From Clostridiales bacterium (GTDB lineage: Bacteria > Bacillota > Clostridia > Oscillospirales > CAG-272): a stretch of DNA of 64,000 bases. The stretch's first letter is position 1; each line of letters opens with the position of its first letter. The position numbers were made by a program, and so were the translations under genes. This document shows positions 8,605-16,004 of the stretch, one piece after another. The notes under the pieces are model-generated. The model did no database searches, had not been told where the DNA came from, and was given only the letters and a program-made list of their open reading frames with translations. The DNA is taken from NCBI GenBank assembly GCA_022791195.1, contig JAAVYP010000004.1, positions 17,240 through 81,239 of the forward strand. Direction: 5' to 3'.

Positions 8605-9477
8605 TTATTTAGGAATAACAATGGTCAGCGTAATTTCTTTTTCGTTTTCATTTTTTGTGCTGGCCGCTGAAATGCCCGCTTTTTTTAGGATAGACACGGC
8701 TTTATCAATGGAATTATAGAACAAACGCATATCCTTAATGATATATTTTCGTTTTGTTTTTCCCTGTGTCAGCTCGGTCAGCACCGTCTCTACATACTCT
8801 TCGGTCGCCGCCACATTTAAATGACGGGCGGCGGTATTCCGAATGACCTCTGTACGTTTCTCTTCATCTGAAATCCGAAGAAATGCCCGCGCATGCCGTT
8901 CGGTAAGCCCCGCTTTCATAATACACTCCCGCTCAACGGCTGAAAGACGCAATATACGCAGCTTATTGGCGATATACGGCTGCGAACAGCAAAGACGCTC
9001 GGCTATCTGCTCCTGCGTCATATCGTAAATCTTAATCAGCGCGGCAATCGCGTTCGCTTCCTCAAACATATTCAGATTTTCTCTTTGAATATTTTCAATA
9101 ATCGCTATTTCTGCACTTTTCTTGGAATCCGCATTAATAATTAAGCAGGGGACATGGCTCATGCCAATCAACATAGCCGCACGCAGCCGCCTTTCGCCCG
9201 CTACCAATTGAAACAAACCGCCGTCCATGACGTTTTCATCCATAATACGGCGGACAGACAATGGTTGTAACATGCCATATTGCCGAAGGCTCTCGGCCAA
9301 GCGAATGATCGCTTCATCCTGAAAGCTCTTTCTCGGCTGCGCCGGATTCGCGCAAATGCGATCGACGGAAATGGTATGAACCCGGCCATATTCCAATCGT
9401 TGTTTCAGCGTGAGCTCCCGCTTTTTCAAGACTCGTACTTGCTCGCGCAGCGCGTCACACTCATTATGGTTTCCCAA
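8605..9477 (-). CDS. noc: Noc-like nucleoid occlusion protein (second ParB family member)
   Basis: 290 residues with the ParB fold: RICANPAQPRKSF, LVAGERRLRAAMLIG, ENIQRENLNMFEEANAIA, and a helix-turn-helix (TQEQIAERLCCSQPYIANKLRIL). It sits directly upstream of parA-parB, the usual place of noc. Noc binds its own sites and keeps the division septum off the chromosome by CTP-dependent membrane recruitment. The N-terminal ~35 residues are highly charged and helical (LREQVRVLKKRELTLKQRL), unlike the short amphipathic Bacillus membrane-targeting helix, so membrane binding is uncertain. A second ParB with another role cannot be excluded. AAGAGGTG precedes the start. An unusual 16-bp repeat array lies upstream. 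Confidence 0.82.
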   Translation of the reverse strand: MGNHNECDALREQVRVLKKRELTLKQRLEYGRVHTISVDRICANPAQPRKSFQDEAIIRLAESLRQYGMLQPLSVRRIMDENVMDGGLFQLVAGERRLRAAMLIGMSHVPCLIINADSKKSAEIAIIENIQRENLNMFEEANAIAALIKIYDMTQEQIAERLCCSQPYIANKLRILRLSAVERECIMKAGLTERHARAFLRISDEEKRTEVIRNTAARHLNVAATEEYVETVLTELTQGKTKRKYIIKDMRLFYNSIDKAVSILKKAGISAASTKNENEKEITLTIVIPK

Positions 9478-9550
9478 TGGTAATCACCTCTTGAAGAGAG
9501 TTTACCAATTTTTGCCAATTATTTCCACCGAATTCTGTCGATTACCGAAA

Positions 9551-9664
9551 TTATTACTAATTTCAATGAATGCTAATTTCAATTATTACTAATTTCAATG
9601 AATGCTAATTTCAATTAAGCTAATTTAAATTATGGCTACTTTCAATGAATGCTAATTGAAAGTA
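9551..9664. repeat. Iteron-like array, seven 16-bp-spaced copies upstream of noc
   Basis: The 11-mer CTAATTTCAAT starts at 9557, 9573, 9589 and 9605. Degenerate copies follow at 9620, 9636 and 9652. The period is 16, 16, 16, 15, 16 and 16 bp. The first four form two perfect 32-bp tandem units (9551-9582 and 9583-9614). The last pair makes an inverted repeat: TACTTTCAAT at 9637-9646 and ATTGAAAGTA at 9655-9664. The array begins 74 bp upstream of the noc start. It looks like a multi-site protein-binding region. Confidence 0.85.
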
Positions 9665-9684
9665 ATTCCAAGCATTTTTACTGA

Positions 9685-9939
9685 TTAGATCAATTCTTCT
9701 GCTAAATCAAAGAAAAATTCTGGACGCACAAGAGAACGGCATATTTTTTCAAACATATTCGTCGCATGATGCAGATCAGTCCCAACCTCTTCTAAATAAG
9801 ACATATCTCTGTTTGTCAACACAAATATAGAATAGATTGTTTTTCCATAGCTGCCAACAGACTCGACCAGCTTGTAGGTCGTTTCGATTCCTGCCTCATC
9901 TTTTATCATTGTATTTTTTATAATTTTGCCATATCTCAT
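9685..9939 (-). CDS. Small DUF6514-like protein, 84 aa
   Basis: 84 residues with no membrane segment. The pattern (YKLVES...GKTIYSIFVLT, then DLHHATNMFEKICRSLVRPEFFFDLAEELI) resembles the small clostridial DUF6514 family, in which an 'SPxHLxDVVEDFL'-like C-terminus follows a short beta region. This is recalled by pattern, not by search. The start has only a weak ribosome site (GGCAAAG). A promoter lies at 9985-10013. The local sequence is markedly AT-rich compared with the neighbouring core genes. Function is unknown. Confidence 0.6.
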   Translation of the reverse strand: MRYGKIIKNTMIKDEAGIETTYKLVESVGSYGKTIYSIFVLTNRDMSYLEEVGTDLHHATNMFEKICRSLVRPEFFFDLAEELI

Positions 9940-9984
9940 TGCTTTGCCAGAATATTCATTTCTTTTTCTTTCTAATATATTTTC

Positions 9985-10013
9985 ATATTACCTTAAAACA
10001 AACGGTTTGTAAA
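9985..10013 (-). promoter_or_regulatory. Promoter of the DUF6514-like gene
   Basis: On the minus strand TTTACA (10008-10013), a 17-bp spacer, then TAATAT (9985-9990). The interval 10014-10313 holds no gene I can support. It is AT-rich and contains the dyad GTGGAAA/TTTCCAC near 10166-10197. Confidence 0.55.
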
Positions 10014-10313
10014 GCGAGTTTATCTTTTATAATTCGACATGATATTCGATATTATCCCATTTTATACCCGTCTTTTTCTATACCCACCGCGATCTCTTTC
10101 AAATACCACTAAATTTCTACAAAAAAACCTACTGTTAATTGACATAAATCTTCAAAGTGAAACAGTGTGGAAACACATTACCAGTTATTTCCACTTGCTT
10201 TGTTCTTATTATAGCTCATTTTGCTTCACAAATCAACCATTTTACGAAAATTTTTGGTAATTATTACCTTTTATTCCCTTTATTGCTATTTTTGGGTCTG
10301 CTGTTAGCAAAAA

Positions 10314-10346
10314 AGAACCAGAGAAAATCATTCTTTCTCTGGTTCT
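10314..10346 (-). terminator. Rho-independent terminator after the LCP gene
   Basis: A 13-bp stem (arms AGAACCAGAGAAA and TTTCTCTGGTTCT). On the minus strand it is followed by a T-run at 10313-10308. It ends the minus-strand transcript carrying the LCP gene. Confidence 0.85.
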
Positions 10347-10371
10347 CTTCTATATACTAAAAATCTTCGTT

Positions 10372-10430
10372 TCTGAAAGTTCGCTGGTTCCGGCAAGGCA
10401 AAGCGAAGCAAATTTTTTATTTGCTTCTAT
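10372..10430. repeat. Modular hairpin element, copy F (decayed), overlapping the LCP stop codon
   Basis: It contains the element's terminal hairpin, with arm GAAGCAAAT at 10405-10413 and arm ATTTGCTTC at 10419-10427, followed by TATTTC. Before it is a TTCGCT...AGCGAA pair like hairpin 2 of the other copies. The terminus AATAGAAGCAAA, read on the minus strand, supplies the TAG stop of the LCP gene (10427-10429). Confidence 0.6.
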
Positions 10431-11710
10431 TTCTTTCCCATCACATTGAGGCTCACTTCGTCATCAATATGATCAGCCGAATAGACCTTATATTCCATTT
10501 CATTATACAGATACGTTTTATACTGCACAGAATTCGGATCCTTATTCGTAAAGATTTTCCCGGAATCAAACTGCTCGGCTGTGAAGGTTTCTGCATACAC
10601 ATTCAAATACTGATCGATAACTTCAACCGCATTCGTTTTTAAGATGGTGATATACCCGTTTGCATTCTGTGTGGGCAGGGTGAGCATCTTCACCCGGCTC
10701 ATATCCATCTTCAGCACCTTGGTGGCAAAGTAAACGCAGTTGTCCACCGTCAAATCGGTTGTCACATCGTTTACGGCAATGCTCATCAGGCTGCTCAGCG
10801 TAGAAACATCGGTGATGTTTTCTTTCACCTGCTTCATCAGCGCGGCCAGCGCTATTTTCTGCACATCCATGCGGCCGTAGTCTGCATCCGCATAGGTTTT
10901 CCGGTTGCGGACCAAACACATGGCCTGGTATCCGGAAAGGGTTTGCTCCCCTTGTCGTAAATCAATATACAGATTCTGCTCGGGGTCGCTGTAGGTCATG
11001 TCACACGGCACCTTCACATGCAGGCCGCCTAACTGATCGATAAAATTCTCAAAGGCAGAGAGATCCACAATCACGGTAAAATCAATTTTCACCGCCATAT
11101 TTGTCTCAATGAACTCGCACAGCTCGTTCATGCCGGCCTTACGGCGCTGTCCCTTTTCGGTGCCAAGCTCGGCCCGGTTATAGCCGGCCGCAAACACCGA
11201 ATTGATTTTATGGAAATTATAACCTGCGTTGATATACGTGTCTCTTGGAATCTGCACGATATTGGCGCCCATGTTTTCTACATCAAAGTGCACAAGCATC
11301 AGTGTGTCGGTGTTATTGCCCGTATCGTCGTTGAGTCCGGCGACTAAGAAATTATATACCTTGTCCCGCCGGTCGCCCGAAAGCACCGGCCTGCCGGTGT
11401 CGTTGTCCATCCAGTTGGAATCTCCGCTGACATTCGGCTCTAAAAACTGATCAACCCAGCCGCTGCCGCCCGGCCTGCCGATAAACGGAATGCCGAATAC
11501 GCTGAGCACGACCGATAAGACAATGGCCACACTGATAATTAAAATAAGAACGGTAACAAACACCTTCCATGCCGGGGTCTTTGCCTTTTTCTTTTGGCCG
11601 GCCCTGCTGTTTGCCATCGTTCCGGGCGCGCCTTTCTGGGGCATCCCGCTTCTGGTTGCTGCTTTTCTTTCTCTGTTTTGCCTGTTTTGGCCTGGATATT
11701 GATTATTCAA
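10427..11710 (-). CDS. LytR-CpsA-Psr (LCP) family glycopolymer ligase
   Basis: 427 residues. A basic disordered cytoplasmic tail (1-47) is followed by a membrane helix (VFVTVLILIISVAIVLSVVLSVF) and an extracellular LCP domain with NFLVAGLND, NTDTLMLVHFD, IPRDTYIN, a conserved HKINSVFAAG and VRNRKTYADADYGRMDVQK. LCP enzymes transfer undecaprenyl-linked glycopolymers to peptidoglycan, which fits the csaB gene elsewhere in the window. The asparagine-rich C-terminal extension (NANGYITILKTNAVEVIDQYLNV) is typical of clostridial members. It follows pgsA by 13 nt. Its stop codon lies inside a repeat element. Confidence 0.92.
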   Translation of the reverse strand: MNNQYPGQNRQNRERKAATRSGMPQKGAPGTMANSRAGQKKKAKTPAWKVFVTVLILIISVAIVLSVVLSVFGIPFIGRPGGSGWVDQFLEPNVSGDSNWMDNDTGRPVLSGDRRDKVYNFLVAGLNDDTGNNTDTLMLVHFDVENMGANIVQIPRDTYINAGYNFHKINSVFAAGYNRAELGTEKGQRRKAGMNELCEFIETNMAVKIDFTVIVDLSAFENFIDQLGGLHVKVPCDMTYSDPEQNLYIDLRQGEQTLSGYQAMCLVRNRKTYADADYGRMDVQKIALAALMKQVKENITDVSTLSSLMSIAVNDVTTDLTVDNCVYFATKVLKMDMSRVKMLTLPTQNANGYITILKTNAVEVIDQYLNVYAETFTAEQFDSGKIFTNKDPNSVQYKTYLYNEMEYKVYSADHIDDEVSLNVMGKK

Positions 11711-11723
11711 AATGGTAACCTCA

Positions 11724-12326
11724 TCATTTGTTGCTGTCCATCAGGGGCATATATTTCACAAAATATTCAATCCCTGAGTACACCGTCATCACAATCATGG
11801 CCGCCGTAAACACATAGGAAAGATAAGGCACCTTTCCGTAGGCCCCATACCAAACCGGCTCTGCAATGCACACCATAATGCATAGCATCTGGGTCACTGT
11901 TTTCAGCTTGCCTGACCACTGTGCGGCAATCACTTTGCCGCTTTTACCCGATATAACAAGCCGCATGCTTGTCACGCTTAATTCTCTCAGCATAACAAGA
12001 AATGCCGCCCACACAAAGACTTTGCCAAACAGAGGATCTACCCCCCCGATAAACGACACATAAATAATCCCAAGCAGCGCGCCGAAAACCATTAATTTGT
12101 CAGCCAGCGGATCCATAAATTTACCGAAATCGGTCACCAGATGGCATCGTCTCGCAATCTGGCCGTCCAAAAAATCAGTAAACGCGGCCGCCGCAAAAAT
12201 GGCAAGCGCGGTGAGTCTGGCCGCCGTATCGCCCATGGCAAAATAGATGGCGTCCACTGTCAGAAAAAGCATAAAAACAGGCACTAATAAAAAGCGCAGT
12301 ATGGTTAATTTATTCGGAAGATTCAA
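11724..12326 (-). CDS. pgsA: CDP-diacylglycerol-glycerol-3-phosphate 3-phosphatidyltransferase
   Basis: 200 residues. It carries the CDP-alcohol phosphotransferase signature DG-x2-AR-x8-G-x3-D-x3-D as DFLDGQIARR...GKFMDPLADK near residues 51-73, plus about five membrane helices. It makes phosphatidylglycerol phosphate, the committed step to PG and cardiolipin, at the cytoplasmic membrane. It follows rimO with a 109-bp gap that holds two CATGCTCATGATT direct repeats (12376 and 12391). The rimO-pgsA pairing near recA is common in Clostridia. Confidence 0.93.
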   Translation of the reverse strand: MNLPNKLTILRFLLVPVFMLFLTVDAIYFAMGDTAARLTALAIFAAAAFTDFLDGQIARRCHLVTDFGKFMDPLADKLMVFGALLGIIYVSFIGGVDPLFGKVFVWAAFLVMLRELSVTSMRLVISGKSGKVIAAQWSGKLKTVTQMLCIMVCIAEPVWYGAYGKVPYLSYVFTAAMIVMTVYSGIEYFVKYMPLMDSNK

Positions 12327-12435
12327 AATGTTCTGCCTCCAAGCTTCTTTCTTTTATCATATGCCGCATGATACTCATGCTCATGATTTACATGCTCATG
12401 ATTCATAAAATCAGGCAGCGTACACTCATCGCCCA

Positions 12436-13770
12436 TTATGGTTCCACCATGTGGCCGGTCAAATCGTAATCAATGACTTCATCAATCATAACATGTACGG
12501 TCTGCCCCGGTTTTATACCCGGTTTTCCCATAAAATAGATTTTGGGATCAATGTCCGGCGCGTCCATATAGCTGCGACCGTAATACGCCTCGGCCACCAC
12601 ATCAAAGTCGTCAACCAGCACTTCAAAAACCTTGCCGACCTGAGCCTTGGCGAACTGATCGTTCACCATGAGCTGATCTTTCATGATCGTTTCCGCCCGG
12701 TCGAGCTTGACCTGTTCGTCAATCTGATCCGGCAAAAGTGCCGCCGGTGTGCCCTCTTCCTTTGAATAAGGGAACACGCCTAAACGCTCAAATTTCGCTT
12801 CGGCCGCAAAGTCACGCAGCTCGGCAAAGTCCTCTTCACTCTCACCGGGGAAGCCGGCAATCAGCGTGGTTCGGATAACAATGTCCGGCATGGCCGTGCG
12901 CAGCTTGCTGATCGCTGCTTCAATGGCGGCACGTCCGCCCCTGCGGCCCATTCTCTTTAAGACGCCCTCGGCGATATGCTGAATCGGTAAATCGATATAG
13001 TGCAGCACTCTGTCATTGGTTCGCATTTCTTCGACTAATTCATCGGTTATTTTGTCGGGATAACAATAAAGCAGCCGAATTTTTGCCGTCTTTGTACTAT
13101 CAGTTATAGCACGAATAAGTGAATAAAGTGTGACGCCGCCCGGCAGATCCTCGCCATACCGGGTCACATCCTGTGCCACCAAAATGATCTCTTTGGCCCC
13201 GAGCGCCTCCAGTTCCGCGGCCTCAGCCACAATATCATCCAAATCTCTTGAGCGGAATTTTCCGCGAATCAAGGGAATGGCACAGTATGTACAATGGTTG
13301 TCGCAGCCCTCGGCAATTTTTAAATAAGCATAGTGGGAGGGGGTGGTGACAATCCGGCTGCCGCCGAGGGGCATCTCTTCAATCGGCGCATAACAGGTGT
13401 AACGCTGCTTTTGCTCCACAGCCTTGACCGCATCGACAATCGAATGCAGCCCGCCGCAGCCCACAACCGCGTCCACCTCGGGCATTTCCTGTAATATTTC
13501 ATCCCGATAGCGCTGGGCCAGACAGCCGGTGACAATGATGCCTTTTAGATTATATTGGTCTTTTAAAACCGCTATGTCTAAAATATTATCAATCGCCTCT
13601 TTTTTGGCGCTTTCGATAAACGCGCAGGTGTTGATAATGACAATATCCGCCTCGGTCTCCTCGGGCGTCAGCTCATAGCCGGCCTCGTGCAGCTCTCTTA
13701 GCATGATTTCGGTATCAATCTGGTTTTTGGGACAGCCCAGTGACACAAATCCTATTTTACTCTTGCTCAT
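12436..13770 (-). CDS. rimO: Ribosomal protein S12 methylthiotransferase RimO
   Basis: 444 residues from the ATG at 13770, which begins [17 protein letters not shown], the canonical N-terminus. An in-frame extension upstream (to 13938) runs into recX and is not used. The order is the UPF0004 domain, then the radical-SAM domain with C-x3-C-x2-C (CDNHCTYC), then a TRAM domain (VLVDDFDVVAEAYYGRS). It adds a methylthio group to the conserved Asp of S12 using two iron-sulfur clusters and SAM. The start overlaps the end of recX by 14 nt, so translational coupling is likely. Confidence 0.96.
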   Translation of the reverse strand: MSKSKIGFVSLGCPKNQIDTEIMLRELHEAGYELTPEETEADIVIINTCAFIESAKKEAIDNILDIAVLKDQYNLKGIIVTGCLAQRYRDEILQEMPEVDAVVGCGGLHSIVDAVKAVEQKQRYTCYAPIEEMPLGGSRIVTTPSHYAYLKIAEGCDNHCTYCAIPLIRGKFRSRDLDDIVAEAAELEALGAKEIILVAQDVTRYGEDLPGGVTLYSLIRAITDSTKTAKIRLLYCYPDKITDELVEEMRTNDRVLHYIDLPIQHIAEGVLKRMGRRGGRAAIEAAISKLRTAMPDIVIRTTLIAGFPGESEEDFAELRDFAAEAKFERLGVFPYSKEEGTPAALLPDQIDEQVKLDRAETIMKDQLMVNDQFAKAQVGKVFEVLVDDFDVVAEAYYGRSYMDAPDIDPKIYFMGKPGIKPGQTVHVMIDEVIDYDLTGHMVEP

Positions 13771-14209
13771 TTTCCACAATCCTTTGTTTGGCGGCCTTGA
13801 TGGTTTCATAGTCATAGCCATACCGCTGTAAAGAGGCCAGTATTTTTTTCTCATCGGTCCGGCGGTCATCACGCAGCCGCCTGGCGCAGGCCTCGACAAA
13901 ATCGACCTGTTCGCAGGCCTCGTCAAAACATTCGTCAATCAGCGCGTCGTTAAAGCCCTTTTGCTTTAAGGCCATAAAAATCCGTCTTTTCCCATAGCCC
14001 TTGATATTGCCCAGCCTGTCCACCAGACGGAACATATGCTCTCTCTCGTTGACATAACCCTTGGCCTTTAAATAGTCGATGGCCTCCTTCACCGCGCCGG
14101 GGCCGTGCCCCTTTTCGGTCAGTTTTTCGATTAACTGCCGCTCGGTGTTAGGCGTATAAGAGATGATGTTCAGCGCGCGCCGAATCGCTTTTTTTCCTTC
14201 TTCTGTCAT
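13757..14209 (-). CDS. recX: Regulatory protein RecX
   Basis: 150 residues with the RecX three-helix repeats ([23 protein letters not shown], then [18 protein letters not shown], then [22 protein letters not shown]). It inhibits RecA filament extension. The ATGA overlap with the recA stop (14206-14209) shows tight coupling. It is followed by rimO with a 14-nt overlap. Confidence 0.93.
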   Translation of the reverse strand: MTEEGKKAIRRALNIISYTPNTERQLIEKLTEKGHGPGAVKEAIDYLKAKGYVNEREHMFRLVDRLGNIKGYGKRRIFMALKQKGFNDALIDECFDEACEQVDFVEACARRLRDDRRTDEKKILASLQRYGYDYETIKAAKQRIVENEQE

Positions 14210-15312
14210 TTCAAATCAAGTAAAGAAATATCGAACCCATCGTCCTCGTCGTCTTCAAGCAGCTCTTCCATCGACAGGTCAAGCTCGTTTGAATGGGCAC
14301 GTATCTTTGCCTCCACTTCCTTTGCCTTTTCGGGATTTTCTTCTAAAAACCGGCGGGCATTGTCCCGGCCCTGCCCGATGCGTTCCTCGCCCATTGAGAA
14401 CCACGCGCCGGATTTTTCAATAAAGCCAAGGCTAACGCCCAAATCGAGAATTTCGCCTAACTTGGAAATACCCTTGCCGAAGAGAATATCAAACTCGGCC
14501 GTTTTAAAGGGCGGGGCCACTTTGTTTTTGACCACCTTGCACTTGGTCCGGTTGCCGTATTGCTCGGTTCCGTTTTTCAGGCTTTCGCCCTTGCGCACCT
14601 CGATGCGCACCGAGGCGTAGAATTTCAACGCCCGGCCGCCCGGCGTCACCTCGGGATTTCCGTAGACCACCCCGACCTTCTCGCGCAGCTGGTTGATGAA
14701 GATAAACACACAGTTGCTCTTTTCAATGATACCTGACAATTTTCGCATGGCCTGGCTCATCAACCGGGCCTGCAGGCCGACATGGCTTGAGCCCATGTCC
14801 CCGTCGATTTCCTGCTGGGGCACTAACGCCGCCACCGAGTCCACCACGATGACGTCCACCGCGCCCGAGCGCACTAAATATTCAGCAACCGACAGGGCCT
14901 GTTCGCCCGAATCGGGCTGGGAAACAAGCAGTTCGTCGATGTTGACCCCTAATTTTTTGGCATAGACCGGGTCCAGCGCGTGCTCTGCGTCGATAAACGC
15001 CGCATTGCCCCCGCTCTTTTGCACCTCGGCCACGCAGTGCAGGGCCAGGGTGGTTTTACCCGATGATTCCGGCCCGTAAATTTCGGTGATGCGCCCTTTT
15101 GGCAGCCCGCCGATGCCAAGGGCCAGATCCAGGTTCAGCGAACCGGTTGACACCGCGCCGATTTCCATCGTCGGACTTTCGCCCAGCTTCATGACCGTGC
15201 CTTTGCCGAAATCTTTTTCTATTTTTGAAAGCGCCATCTCCAGCGCTTTTTTCTTCTGATCGCCGGTTTCGGGTTTTTCGTCCCGTTCTGTCTTTGCTTT
15301 TGCCTTTGCCAT
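14206..15312 (-). CDS. recA: Recombinase RecA
   Basis: 368 residues. Walker A is GPESSGKTT near residue 80, then IDAEHALDP, Walker [13 protein letters not shown], the L2-adjacent [22 protein letters not shown], and an acidic C-terminal tail ending in [14 protein letters not shown]. It forms DNA filaments for homologous recombination and LexA cleavage. I did not find a clear LexA box in the 74 bp between the preceding lipoprotein gene and recA. The gene leads recA-recX-rimO. Confidence 0.98.
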   Translation of the reverse strand: MAKAKAKTERDEKPETGDQKKKALEMALSKIEKDFGKGTVMKLGESPTMEIGAVSTGSLNLDLALGIGGLPKGRITEIYGPESSGKTTLALHCVAEVQKSGGNAAFIDAEHALDPVYAKKLGVNIDELLVSQPDSGEQALSVAEYLVRSGAVDVIVVDSVAALVPQQEIDGDMGSSHVGLQARLMSQAMRKLSGIIEKSNCVFIFINQLREKVGVVYGNPEVTPGGRALKFYASVRIEVRKGESLKNGTEQYGNRTKCKVVKNKVAPPFKTAEFDILFGKGISKLGEILDLGVSLGFIEKSGAWFSMGEERIGQGRDNARRFLEENPEKAKEVEAKIRAHSNELDLSMEELLEDDEDDGFDISLLDLK

Positions 15313-15386
15313 GTTACGACCATCCCTTTCCTATTTCTTTATGCCGCGCATGGTTGATCCCTGCGCCGACCCTCTTTTTTTGCTTG

Positions 15387-15980
15387 TCAATAGGTTGGCG
15401 AAGCAAGGCGCCAGCCCTCGTTTTCCTTTTCCAGCACAATCTGCTCGGTTTCGGTGCGGCCCGCGAACCTGCCGTCGATTTCGACAATCAGAACTGCGCT
15501 TTTGGCCGCTTTTATCTTGATGCTGTCAAAATCCCACGCCGTCCATTCATCGGTCGTCTTGACCGTCTGCTTCACGTTTTTCGTCAGCCGGCCCTCACTG
15601 CCCTCGGCATACCGGCGGTACACCTCTTCAGTGCCCTCAAATGCGTTTTCATAGACCCCGGCAAGATAGCTTTTCGCAAAGACCTTGCCGGCTGCCTCTT
15701 TGATTTCATCTACGCTTTGATAGGGCGCGTCGGCCCGCACCGGCACATAATGAAACGCCACGGCCGACTCTTCGGCCGCTTGTTCATCATAGTCCTCTAC
15801 CGGCAGTCCTTCGCCAAAGAATATTTCGTTGAGCGGCGCGGCCTCTTCGATCAGCCGGCGCACCGTTTGCTGAATCTCTTCTTCCGAAAGGCCGCTTTGG
15901 TTGCCGCACCCGCAAAGAAATAGGGAAAGGCAGAGCGCGGCAAGCACGCCGCCTATTCGCAAAAATCGTTTTCTGTTCAT
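15387..15980 (-). CDS. Small lipoprotein, possibly IseA-like
   Basis: 197 residues. It has a lipoprotein signal (MNRKRFLRIGGVLAALCLSL, lipobox LCGC, Cys ~25). The body contains VAFHYVPVRADAPYQSVDEI, then AGKVFAKSYLAGVYENAFEG, and ends in a beta-rich part (WDFDSIKIKAAKSAVLIVEIDGRF). This pattern recalls clostridial lipoproteins sometimes annotated as IseA-like DL-endopeptidase inhibitors, but I cannot confirm it. AGGGGGAACGGCAGG precedes the start, 24 nt after gyrA, so it may be co-transcribed with gyrase. Confidence 0.75.
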   Translation of the reverse strand: MNRKRFLRIGGVLAALCLSLFLCGCGNQSGLSEEEIQQTVRRLIEEAAPLNEIFFGEGLPVEDYDEQAAEESAVAFHYVPVRADAPYQSVDEIKEAAGKVFAKSYLAGVYENAFEGTEEVYRRYAEGSEGRLTKNVKQTVKTTDEWTAWDFDSIKIKAAKSAVLIVEIDGRFAGRTETEQIVLEKENEGWRLASPTY

Positions 15981-16004
15981 CCTGCCGTTCCCCCTTCTTG
16001 TTTG

